From the NCBI GenBank assembly GCA_003667245.1, contig RCNN01000262.1, positions 1 through 32,531 on the forward strand: a DNA stretch of 32,531 nt. Reading direction: 5' to 3'. Made by a program: the position numbers and the translations under genes. The notes beneath the pieces were generated by a model that had not been told where the DNA came from, did not search any database, and saw only the letters and a list, made by a program, of their open reading frames with translations. This document shows, piece by piece, positions 21,946 through 31,704 of this stretch (position 1 is its first letter; the number at the start of each line of letters is the position of its first letter). Origin of the DNA: Heterostelium multicystogenum. Lineage: Eukaryota > Evosea > Eumycetozoa > Acytosteliales > Acytosteliaceae.

Positions 21946-24464
21946 ATGGTTAGACTATCATCCAATTTATTGGTATCATCAGTGATACTGTTTATTATAT
22001 CGATTTGCTCAACGAGTTTGGCCATTGAATATAATACACCTACAACTATTTCTACACCATTCACAGTCACTGATGAATTGATTATAAACAACACAGCTCT
22101 TACTTTCCGTACAACCGACATAACCATCTCAGCCAATGTCACATTGACCATAATCGGTCAATGCAGCATTCACTCAGATGTGCCAATTTCACTTAAATTC
22201 TCCTCACTCCAATCCACTTTTATCACATTAACCCCATCACTTCTCTTGGAAAAGTAAGTACATTACAGTCGAATCTTTTCGCACGTGACATGCTTACTAA
22301 TTGAATCTGTTATAACAACAACTAAGTATTGGATTAATTTTCTCCAACTCCTCAAATGTTCAAGATATTACTTTTGATATGAAGACAAGTAGTTCACTTA
22401 CATTTTTGAAGAACACTGTAATCACCTACAACAGAGTTCCAAGCAATTCAAACATTTTCAGTGGCGGTGACGTTTTCATTTCCAGCACTGGTGTTACTTT
22501 GGAGTTGGCAACCTCAGTCTATAAAATATACAATATTACCTCATACATCCACAACCAATATAGATTTGTCTCCTCACCAACATTGCGCGTATATCCAAGT
22601 CGAATCTTGAGCTCAGTCAACTCACTCTTTTTCTTCAATGAACTCAACTCACTGAACCCATCCGAGGATTTAGTTTTCAACGACTCACTTCTTTATGTTA
22701 AGAGAATCAATCTTTCAGGTGGAAAAATGATTTTGAATCGTTCCACTTGGAGTGTCCAATCACAAGCCATCCTCCATTACTAGCTATGTTGAGAATACAC
22801 GTGTCATTCTAAAACAAAACTGTACACTCAACTACTATCGTAACTCAACTGAATATCCATTGGGACTTATTCATTTGCTCGACGGTGGATACCTCGATGT
22901 TCAGTCACCATCAACATTGACTATTCTTTTCAACTTGAATCTCAAGATCTATCGATTGGATACTACCCAATCTCAGTTGATTTTCTCAGAGAATGGTGGA
23001 ATCAACTGCAACAATGCCGACAACGGTAGATTCCATGGACAAAAGTTGCCAAATGCACCATTAGTTGCAATTCAGCCAATGCCAGACAATCAAGTAAATT
23101 TGAATTCAATCGACACTATTTTGGTTTGTTCGGCCCAAGGATTTGCTTCACGTATTTTCAACATAATTGGTGACGGATTCTATACCTCACCACCATGTCC
23201 TAATGGTATGATCCGTTGTATTGGAGGTGAGTCCAATGGAAATGGTACAACAGGTGGTTGCTTTAACGTAACTTCCAACCCTTGTACCGTGTCCTGCTTC
23301 ATTGCTGGTCCAGCCTCTGTTCCCAGCAGATTTGAGTCCATCGCATTCGAAAACGCCAGAAAAAAACAAATGGTACTTGAGCAAGTTACAGAAAGCATCA
23401 ATCAAAGAACTCTTATGGCAAATGACAAAAAGAATTACACTTGTTGGAATGGTGAGTGTGTTCCAGATATCAAACTATGCGCTCCTTACGCAGCATGCCC
23501 TCCAGAACTACCAAAGAGATGTCCTGGATATTGCACTAAAATGGGTGATGTATGTGCTACTTGCAATGAAACATTCAAATATGTATGTGAAACCGGTTGC
23601 AGTCAAATACCAGAATGTGGTCCCTACGATGGTTGCTCGCTTAATGAGGTTATGTGTCCAAACATGGCATGTGTCAGCGATATTAGTAAATGCGCTGAAT
23701 ATACAATCAACAACAATTCTAATCACATCTTGGAATTGGCCTACAAATTCGTTCCCTCCACCTCTGATCTCTATCCAAAGTCTACTTCCTATGTTCCACT
23801 TTGGACACGTAATATCACAAACACTGCCAACATTGATATTTCCACCCATGTTATCATTGGAAACAACAGCATTGATGCAGACCAAATAACATCGACTGTC
23901 ATTCCATATGCAGACTCCTTAGCTAGAAATATTTCTGGTGAGTCAATTGGTCCCGACTTTGACTACTATAAGCATGTCCTCTCTGGTGTATTCAATATCA
24001 AGATCGACGGTAGACAGGAGTCTCAATTCAACAATGGAACTGTTCGTATCATCTTTGGAAACATCAGAAACAATGTTAATATCAGCGACCTATGTTTGGC
24101 TTATATCACCGATGATGGCGCTTGGAATTGCACTGAGTTCCCTGTGGTTCAACTCGAAAATGGTGGTGTAGCCGCACAAACCAGCCATTTCACTTCATTC
24201 GCACTTCTCCTCAAAACACAAAAGGACACCTCCGACAAATCCGAAGGAATCAGCAAGACTAAAATGATCATCATTATCACCTGTGTCGTTGGTGGAATCA
24301 TCATCGGTGCTGTGGTCGTTGGTATTATTGTCAACTTCAAGTTGAGACACAGAAGTTTCCGTAGATGGAGTGTCCATCGTTCCGATCCAAACATGTCGAA
24401 CAATCACAAGCTCAAGAACTTCATGCAAAGAAGCTCTGAAAGACTGGGACTTTCACATTCTTAA
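21946..24464 (+). CDS. Single-pass surface protein B, same layout as protein A
   Basis: Function unknown. ATG at 21946 starts a signal peptide (VSSVILFIISICSTSLA). Exons 21946-22253 and 22327-24464 (intron 73 nt), about 815 aa. A beta-rich, N-glycosylation-rich ectodomain (to ~residue 400) is followed by Cys modules (YTCWNGECVPDIKLC, CPPELPKRCPGYC, NEVMCPNMACVSDISKC), then a conserved membrane-proximal domain (GVFNIKIDGRQESQFNNGTV) ending SHFTSFALLL. The membrane helix (ITCVVGGIIIGAVVVGIIVN) is followed by a ~40-residue basic, Ser-rich tail. It matches protein A in order of parts, in FNI-x-IDG, HFTSF and WNG-x-C, and in the K-x-M-I-I-I helix start, so the two are probably distant paralogues; B lacks A's long solenoid. 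One frame break near 22768. Confidence 0.85.
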
Positions 24465-24688
24465 ACAAACGATCGATCGCTCACTCATAATATTATATTT
24501 CACATTCTTTTTAAACACAACAACACAAAATAGCCTATTTGTAAAATAACAAGTCGACAAAGCATAATAGCATGCACTACTTTTCAAAATCAATCAACTC
24601 CAACCTTTTTTTTTTTTTTAATTCTATTTTATTTATTTATATTTATATTTATAGTATATCAGCATCATAAGGTAAAAGCCCATATTTC

Positions 24689-24709
24689 CACACACACACA
24701 CACACACAC
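24689..24709. repeat. (CA)n microsatellite
   Basis: About ten CA units; the complementary-sense GT tract lies ~230 bp downstream at 24921-24940, so the pair could base-pair when single-stranded. Confidence 0.8.
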
Positions 24710-24942
24710 TACACAATTATTTACATACAACTAATATGAAGTACGACAGATCATATTAATCTAAAAATAATAAAACAAAATAATAATATAACTAATCAAA
24801 TAAATTGTACAAATAATTAAAATATGTTATTAGATTAATCTACTACCTATTACTTCTATTTTTGATTTGATTCATTTGTATTTGAATTAACCTCCATATC
24901 CAGTGTATCACTATCAATTTGTGTGTATCTGTGTGTGTGTTT

Positions 24943-24962
24943 AAGGGTTTGATCAAACCCTT
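24943..24962. repeat. 20-bp perfect palindrome centred on TTTGATCAAA
   Basis: AAGGGTTTGATCAAACCCTT is identical to its reverse complement over all 20 bases. Possible dimer binding site or cruciform; function not shown. Confidence 0.85.
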
Positions 24963-25400
24963 GTGTATATTTTGAAGTTGAAGTAATGTAAAATCAACTC
25001 AAAATGTGATTAATCACACCCATTATTTACAATGATCATACCCTTTTCATATCAAAGTAACCCCTATATTACTACTTCAAATCAATGATGTTGAATCAAT
25101 TATTATTAATATGAGTGAGTGTTGTACAACAATAATTCTAATAGTATTTAGTTTGGTTAGTGGATATGATTGTGAACCAACGTGTTGATATTCATATTAT
25201 TGATTCTGTTGTTACATGCTCCCTTCGTGAAACCCAGTATAGTATGACATTAAATGAATTCATTTTGTATAATGAATGAAATGGATTTAGATTTATACTC
25301 ATTCGGAGGGAGATCAATAGACTATGCTGTGAGTGATCATGAACATGCATACCTATATGTTATATTTAAATAATAACAATATTAATATTTATTTAATTAT

Positions 25401-25420
25401 TTATTTGATTAATCAAATAA
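25401..25420. repeat. 20-bp perfect palindrome centred on TTGATTAATCAA
   Basis: TTATTTGATTAATCAAATAA is fully self-complementary. It lies about 420 bp before the SodC-like start and shares inverted TTGA half-sites with the palindrome at 24943. Confidence 0.85.
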
Positions 25421-25837
25421 TATTGTTCTCACTAAGCTGTATTGATTATTGTATTGACTGGAAGATAAGGTTCTTTTTTCCCTTTTCTTTTTAATATCAT
25501 ATCTTAACATTACCTTGTTTGTTTTTTTAGCTATTATTTATATATTGATCAAAAGGAAAATAAATATTAATAGATACTATTAATATTAGATATAACAACA
25601 CCACAACACCTTCTATCTCCATATATTCTTTTAGATTTAAAAGAACTATAAGGGATAATATTTTTATTTTTGTAGTTATTATTCCTTTACCTACAATCAT
25701 AAATCCAGTTTTTAAAATTAGATTACTATCATAATTAATTATTCTTTGATAGTTTGTAAAGTTCATTATTTGTTCTTATATTATATCATCTAAATAGTTG
25801 GAAACAGACCCAACTCTAAATTAAGAGATATCAAAAA

Positions 25838-28800
25838 ATGAAAATACTATTGATACTCTGTCTGGTATTTTCTTTGGCGACTACAGCGCTGTCGTACAAT
25901 TTCCAATATGCAACATGTAGACTTTCAGAAGTTGGAAATAGTGGAGTGCATGGTGATATTTTAATCTTAAATACTTCATCGGTAAATATTTAACTTACTC
26001 ATTGGGTTGTTGGGAAAACTAACTAGTGTATTTTCTTTTAAAATATTAATAGACAGAAATTTCTTTGTTTTTCGACATCAAAGGTTTAAATGGAATTCAT
26101 GGAGTTGTACTAAGAGAAGTAAGTGGATATATAATTAATTTACAATTTATATTTATTTCTAAAAATTATTTATTGGTTTAGCTTGGTGATATAAGTTCAG
26201 CATCCGCAAGTGGTGGAGTTTTTGGATCATTCAGCCAAATATATGACTGTAATAAAACCCCAGGATCAATAGGAAATTTATATGCCAACATATTCGGCAA
26301 AGCTCAACAAATAATTACCACACATAAAGACACAATCTCAGCATTTTCTCCAGCATCCATGGTTGGAAGAACCATTTCCATTTATTCACACAGAGAATTA
26401 TGTGGACATAATACTTCCCCCAGTGATATGTATGCATTTCCTAATATTAAAAAACTATTAAAAATATGAAATAATACTTACATTATTGATACACTTCTAT
26501 AGAATTGCAGAATGTGTTGTTGGTATTGGTAATCCTAAATATGAAAATCCAGATCATTTTGCCAACATCAATTTGGATCCATCAGGTAAAAACTTGGCCG
26601 GCTTTTTAGGACCAAACCAATACTTCCCAAAGCAAGCCATTTGTGTTTTGAAGCACACCAATCAATCTAGTATTCCAGTTAATGGTTACGTATACTTCAG
26701 CACTGACTCGAAAGGTACCATCACTATTACTGCAAAGGTTAAAGGTTTGAATCCATCCAGAGCTTACGCAATCCACATCCACAAGTATGGTGATATCACC
26801 TCTAATGATGGATCGGCTGCTGGTCCCCACTGGGCTCTACCACTCCAATACCATGACTTGCCTCCAAATCCAGATCGTGAAGCTGGTGATCTTGGTAATA
26901 TATGCGTTCACCATGGAGGCTTTTCATACTACAAATACCATTCAGTCCACGTTGGTGATTTCCACAACTTTGAAAATATGATCGGTCGCTCAGTAATTAT
27001 TCACTCTAAACAAGATATGGGAAAAAGGACAAACAGACTTTGGCGTAAGATTGTCTCAATGTGTCATTGGTATTTCAGGCTCACATCAACCATTCTATAT
27101 TCCAGAACATCTTGATTTCAGTATTGCCCCAAGATGTCTTGGAGGTAGATGCCCAGCAGGAAGCTCAGGTGGTTCATCTGGATCATGGTCATCTGGTGGT
27201 TCATCTGGACACTGGACATCATCAAGTGGAGGTAGCTCATCTGGACACTGGACTTCTGGATCCTCAGGAGACTGGACTTCTGGTGGATCCTCAGGAGACT
27301 GGACTTCTGGTGGATCCTCAGGAGACTGGACATCATCAAAGTGGAGGTAGCTCATCTGGACACTGGACTTCATCAAGTGGAGGTAGCTCATCTGGAGACT
27401 GGACTTCTGGTGGATCATCAGGAGACTGGACATCATCAAGTGGAGGTAGCTCATCTGGACACTGGACTTCATCAAGTGGAGGAAGCTCATCTGGAGACTG
27501 GACCATTGGTGGATCATCTGGAGACTGGACTTCTGGTGGGTCATCAGGAGACTGGACATCATCAAGTGGAGGTAGTTCTTCTGGATCTTGGACTTCATCT
27601 AGTGGAATCTCATCTGGATCTTGGACATCATCTAGTGGAAGCTCTTCGGGATCTTGTTTCAACAATCATTGTCCACCACACACCTATTGCGTTGATATGA
27701 ATGATTTAGCTCATTGTTTACCAGTCCCAGCTCCTACAAGCGAAGGAGGAAGTTCAATCTCCTCTAGCATTCCATCTGGTATTGGATCATCAGGAATCTA
27801 CTTGTCAACCTCAAGTTCTTCTGGTGGATCTGGAACCTATACCAATTGGTGGAGGTACTTCAGGTGGAGGATCAAGTGGTTGGACTTCAGAAGGTTCATC
27901 TGGTGGTTGGACTTCACAAGGAGGCACTGGTTCACAAACCGAAGGTGGTTCATCTGGATCCTGGTCATCTTCAAGCGGTGGTTCATCTGGATCCTGGTCA
28001 TCATCAAGCGGTAGTTCATCTGGTGGTCAAACTGGTTGGCAATCTGGCTCACAAACCGAAGGTGGTTCATCTGGATCCTGGTCATCATCAAGCGGTGGTT
28101 CATCTGGATCATGGTCATCTTCAAGTGGTGGTTCATCTGGATCCTGGTCGTCTTCAAGCGGTGGTTCATCTGGATCATGGTCATCATCAAGCGGTGGCTC
28201 ATCTGGATCCTGGTCATCATCAAGCGGTGGTTCATCTGGTGGTCAAACTGGTTGGCAATCTGGTTCTCAAACCGGTGGTCAAACTGGTTGGCAATCTGGT
28301 TCTCAAACTGGAGGACAAACTGGTTGGCAATCTGGTTCTCAAACCAGTGGTCAAACTGGTTGGCAATCTGGTTCTCACACTGGAGGACAAACTGGTTCTC
28401 ACACTGGAGGACAAAGCGGTTCTCAAACTGGTTGGCAATCTGGTTCACAAACCAGTGGACAAACTATTAGTCGTACTGCTGGCATTACCTCAGGTGTAAC
28501 TGATTCTCATTCTACCACTGCCACCACTACCGCTACTACTACTGCTACTACAACTGCTTCCACTACTGCAACCACAGGTGGAACATCAACTACTGCTTCT
28601 ACCACTGCTTCTACAACCGCAACTTCAACTGCATCAACTACTGCCTCTACCACTGCTTCTACCACTGCTTCTACAACTCAAACAACAACTTCGAGAGTTA
28701 CAACTGCAGCCTCAGTTGGTACAACAACTGCTTCTACAACCGCCTCAAACAACTGCCTCAACAACTGCAACTGTTACGATAGCATCCACTATCCATACCA

Positions 28801-30743
28801 CAACTGCTAGCACCACAAGAGGAACTGCCTCCACAACTGCTTCTACAACTGCTAGCACCACTGCTAGCACTACTGCTACATTAGGTGGACATGGAACTGC
28901 TTCTACATCGGCATCAACTTCTGCATCTACATCTGCATCAACCACTGACACAAACTACTGCCTCCACAACTGCGACAACTACTGCAACAACTACTGCCTC
29001 AACTACTGCCTCCACAACTGCCCTCAACTACTGCCAACAACTACTGCCTCCATTACATTAGGTGTTACAGGCTCAGGAGGAGCTGGAACTGGAGCTTCAG
29101 GTGGATCTGGAGGTATATCAGCTTCTGGTGGTGCTTCCGCTGGTGCTTCTACCGGTGCCACAGGTGGTGCCACAGGTGGTACCTCAGGTGTGGTGCCACA
29201 GGTGGTGCTTCAGGTGGTACCTCAGGTGGTGCTTCAGGTGGTGCTTCAGGTGGTACCTCAGGTGGTACCTCAGGTGGTGCCTCAGGTGGTGCCTCAGGTG
29301 GTGCCACAGGTGGTGCTTCAGGTGGTGCTTCAGGTGGTGCTTCAGGTGGTGCCTCAGGTGGTGCCTCAGGTGGTGCCTCAGGTGGTGCCTCAGGTGGTGC
29401 TTCAGGTGGCGCTTCAGGTGGTGCTTCAGGTGGTGCTTCAGGTGGTGCTTCAGGTGGTGCCTCAGGTGGTGCTTCAGGTGGTGCCTCAGGTGGTGCCTCA
29501 GGTGGTGCCTCAGGTGGTGCCTCAGGTGGTACCTCAGGTGGTACCTCAGGTGGTGCTTCTGGTGGTACTTCAGGTGGTGCTTCTGGTAGTACCTCAGGTG
29601 GTGCCACAGGTGGTGCTTCAGGTGGTACCTCAGGTGGTGCTTCTAGTGGTGCTTCTGGTGGTGCTTCTGGTGGTGCCTCTGGTGGTGCTTCTGGTGGTGC
29701 TTCTGGTGGTGCTTCTGGTGGTGCTTCTGGTGGTTCTGGTGGTGCTTCTGGTGGTGCTTCTGGTGGTGCCTCTGCTGGTGCCTCTGGTAGTGCCTCTGCT
29801 GGTGCTTCTGCCGGTGCTTCTGCTGGTGCTTCAACAATTGTCTTCAACCACTGCTACAACAACTGCTAGTACTGCATCTACCACTGCATCGACCACTGCT
29901 TCTACATTTGGTAAAACAACAACTGCCTCAACAACTGCTACTACAACTGCCTCAACAACTGCCAGTACTGCATCGACCACTGCATCAACAACTGCATCGA
30001 CCACTGCATCGACCACTGCCTCTACAACTGCAACAGGACCAACTGTCAACCATTGCTACTACCACACAAACAACCACTGCAACAACAACTGCTTCGACAG
30101 CCTCCACAACTGCTTCGACCACTGCATCAACAACTGCAACCATCACTGGTAAGACAACAACTGCAACAACAACTGCATCGACAGCTTCCACAACTGCTTC
30201 GACCACTGCATCAACCACTGCAACCAATCCTGCTACAACTATTGCATCAACATCTGCATCTAGCCTTGCAAGTACAACTGCATCCACAAGAACTACCACC
30301 GCCTCTACCACCGCCACCACTACTGCTACTACAACAGCAACTACAACCGGTACTGGTAGAACTACCACCGCCTCCACAACTGCCACCACCACCGCCACAA
30401 CCACCGCCACAACAACCCATACAACCACCGCTACAACTACAGCAAACCACAACAGCATCAACAACACATACTACTACAAGCAAACCAACATCAAAAACCA
30501 ACTACAACAGCCACAACCAAGGGAACAACATCTCCAGCCTCAACAGCTAGCACCGTCACATCAACAAGACCAACTGCAGCTGCATCAGCAGGAGCAACTG
30601 CAGCAGGTGGTGATCCTCCAGGAACTGGAGAAGCAGGAGGTGAAAACTCATCATCTCAAACTATTCCATCGATTATATTAATCGTATCAATGGTAATAAG
30701 CTCAATTTTTTATTTTGATTTAAAAGAGATAACATTAAATTAA
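25838..30743 (+). CDS. SodC-like secreted Cu/Zn superoxide dismutase with giant Ser/Gly/Thr stalk
   Basis: Relative of the Dictyostelium GPI-anchored cell-surface SodC. Exons 25838-25981, 26053-26118, 26182-26429, 26503-30743; about 1,570 aa. Signal peptide ILLILCLVFSLATTALS. Two SOD-fold domains follow. The first (to ~26560) lacks the ligand His residues. The second keeps IHIH (Cu), GPH and YHD, then PDREAGDLGN with Glu in place of the Zn ligand His80 and Asp83 kept, VIIH for His120, and the Arg before CVIG. A stalk of ~1,200 residues runs from 27130: Trp-containing SGHWTSS and SGSWSSSS units, a C-x4-C-x5-C-x8-C island, GQTGWQSGSQ units, TTAS, GGAS and TTAS blocks. It ends SIILIVSMVISSIFYF, a GPI-signal-like or membrane segment, then DLKEITLN and TAA 30741-30743. 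Frame breaks lie near 27022, 27333 and 27838, with several more in the low-complexity part, so stalk length is approximate. Confidence 0.82.
27165..27655 (+). repeat. Trp-containing Ser/Gly repeats (GSSSGHWTSS / GSSGDWTSG)
   Basis: Tandem 24- and 36-bp units encoding GSSGDWTSG and SSGGSSSGHWTS variants, with His, Asp or Ser before an invariant Trp. One frame break near 27333. Near-identical DNA copies imply recent expansion. Confidence 0.85.
27940..28470 (+). repeat. 33-bp repeats: GGSSGSWSSSS then GGQTGWQSGSQ
   Basis: Two successive tandem arrays, 33 bp units in each main block. Both place one Trp per unit. The switch between arrays is at ~28230, with a single GQTGWQSGSQ unit also at ~28025-28060, indicating shuffling by unequal exchange. 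Confidence 0.85.
28500..29060 (+). repeat. Thr/Ala/Ser stalk (TTAS repeats), first block
   Basis: Codons ACT/ACA-ACT-GCT/GCC-TCT/TCA repeated with variation, likely heavily O-glycosylated, mucin-like. Short interruptions such as a LGGHG segment occur. Several one-base breaks interrupt the frame (near 28748, 28951, 29023). Confidence 0.75.
29150..29830 (+). repeat. 12-bp tandem array encoding Gly-Gly-Ala-Ser
   Basis: More than 50 near-identical copies of GGTGGTGCTTCA-type units; third-base variants (GCC, ACC, TCT) group in patches. One frame break near 29188. Because the period is divisible by three, other frames stay open too, giving spurious long ORFs on both strands. Confidence 0.9.
29835..30560 (+). 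repeat. Thr/Ala/Ser stalk, second block
   Basis: Same TTAS/TTAT composition as the block at 28500 but with different interruptions (e.g. TFGKTTTAS, TTGTGRTTTAS). Continues as TSPASTASTVTSTRPTAA into the C-terminal segment. Frame breaks occur near 29835 and between 30040 and 30500. Confidence 0.7.
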
Positions 30744-31704
30744 AAGAGATATATCCAATAATAATAATAATAATAACAACAACAATCAATTTAAATAATA
30801 TTAAATATAATAATAATAATTACAATAATAATATACATAAATATATATATTTGAATAAATAAACTATTAAAAGATGTATAATCAAAACCTTATATGTGTT
30901 ATAGATTGTAGATACGCTAAAGTTATGAATTGATTTCTTTTAACAACCACGTGGTGAGTGTTGTGGGTAAGGCTAACAAACTGTAGATGTGTAGTTAACT
31001 AATATGGCTGATTCCTTGTTGATCACACATCTTTTAGACCATATATCATGGTAGGTCTCGGAGTATTTACATTGATTTTATACATTTAAGTAAATCCTAT
31101 AAATACTCTATTTTTATAAATGATCAATTCATTGAAAAATCAAAATATTTTCTGTTTAAAGATAATTGCAAGTTGACACAGTATGGTGTTTGTAAGGGGC
31201 ACAACTGATGACCTCAACATGAAAGAATCCATCTAGACCCCATTCAACTATTGAGAGCTTAATATTGCCTTATAAAAATTAAATGAGAAACTTGATTAAT
31301 CATGCGGTACCAATCCAGTACTAGATTCATTCTGAAATAAAGAAGAACCAATTAGTTCATCAAATCATTAAAATTAAACCCCAAATTAAACACACAAACT
31401 GATAACCACAAAACAAAACATTCGGTTTAATCTGTGAATGGGGAGGACCCACCCACCCACACAGTGTGAACTTAAAATCATTTCAACTTCAACTTGTTTG
31501 ATTGGCACACCAAAATTAAATGAATTGTTGCAAATTTTTATCAATTTTTATATTTTGCTTGAAATAGTGTGTGTTTTTTTCAATTTAAAAATCAAGCGGA
31601 CTCAAATCCAAACATTTCAATCCTTCCTAAAAACTATAATATTTATAATAGACAGAGGTATCTTAAATACAACTATTATTATTATTATTTATTTGTTATA
31701 TAAA
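30744..31704. other. Intergenic: 3' flank of first and promoter of second SodC-like gene
   Basis: Non-coding. (AAT)n at 30757-30775 and AATAAA words near 30855 fit a 3' end. A CCACGTGG palindrome lies near 30949-30956 and a CACCC-rich box at 31447-31466. Oligo-T and ATT runs precede the start at 31705. Confidence 0.5.
31447..31466. promoter_or_regulatory. CACCC-rich box, possible G-box, upstream of second SodC-like gene
   Basis: Three consecutive ACCC words followed by ACACAGTG, about 240 bp before the start codon. Composition and position resemble G-boxes bound by GBF in Dictyostelium developmental genes; inferred only. Confidence 0.35.

Larger units (their letters stand above)
24465..25837. 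other. Intergenic region with simple repeats and palindromes
   Basis: Non-coding. Contains a T-run at ~24606-24620, a CA tract 24689-24709, a GT tract 24921-24940 and two 20-bp perfect palindromes. A minus-strand 79-codon frame (25527-25766) is Ile/Leu/Asn-rich and unconvincing. The last few hundred bases serve as promoter of the SodC-like gene. Confidence 0.5.

Noticed and set aside
27095..28448. Several long frames in other phases over the Ser/Gly repeats (e.g. HLDTGLHQ, IQMNHRLMM)
   Set aside because: Repeat-driven shadows; only the Ser/Gly/Trp frame connects with the SOD domain and the C-terminal hydrophobic segment.
27165..29830. CRISPR-like array of short repeats
   Set aside because: Units are directly adjacent and coding, without unique spacers; eukaryotic context.
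29149..29847. 232-codon antisense frame of Glu-Ala-Pro-Pro repeats
   Set aside because: Shadow of the 12-bp GGAS array; a stop-free unit divisible by three stays open on the other strand by arithmetic.
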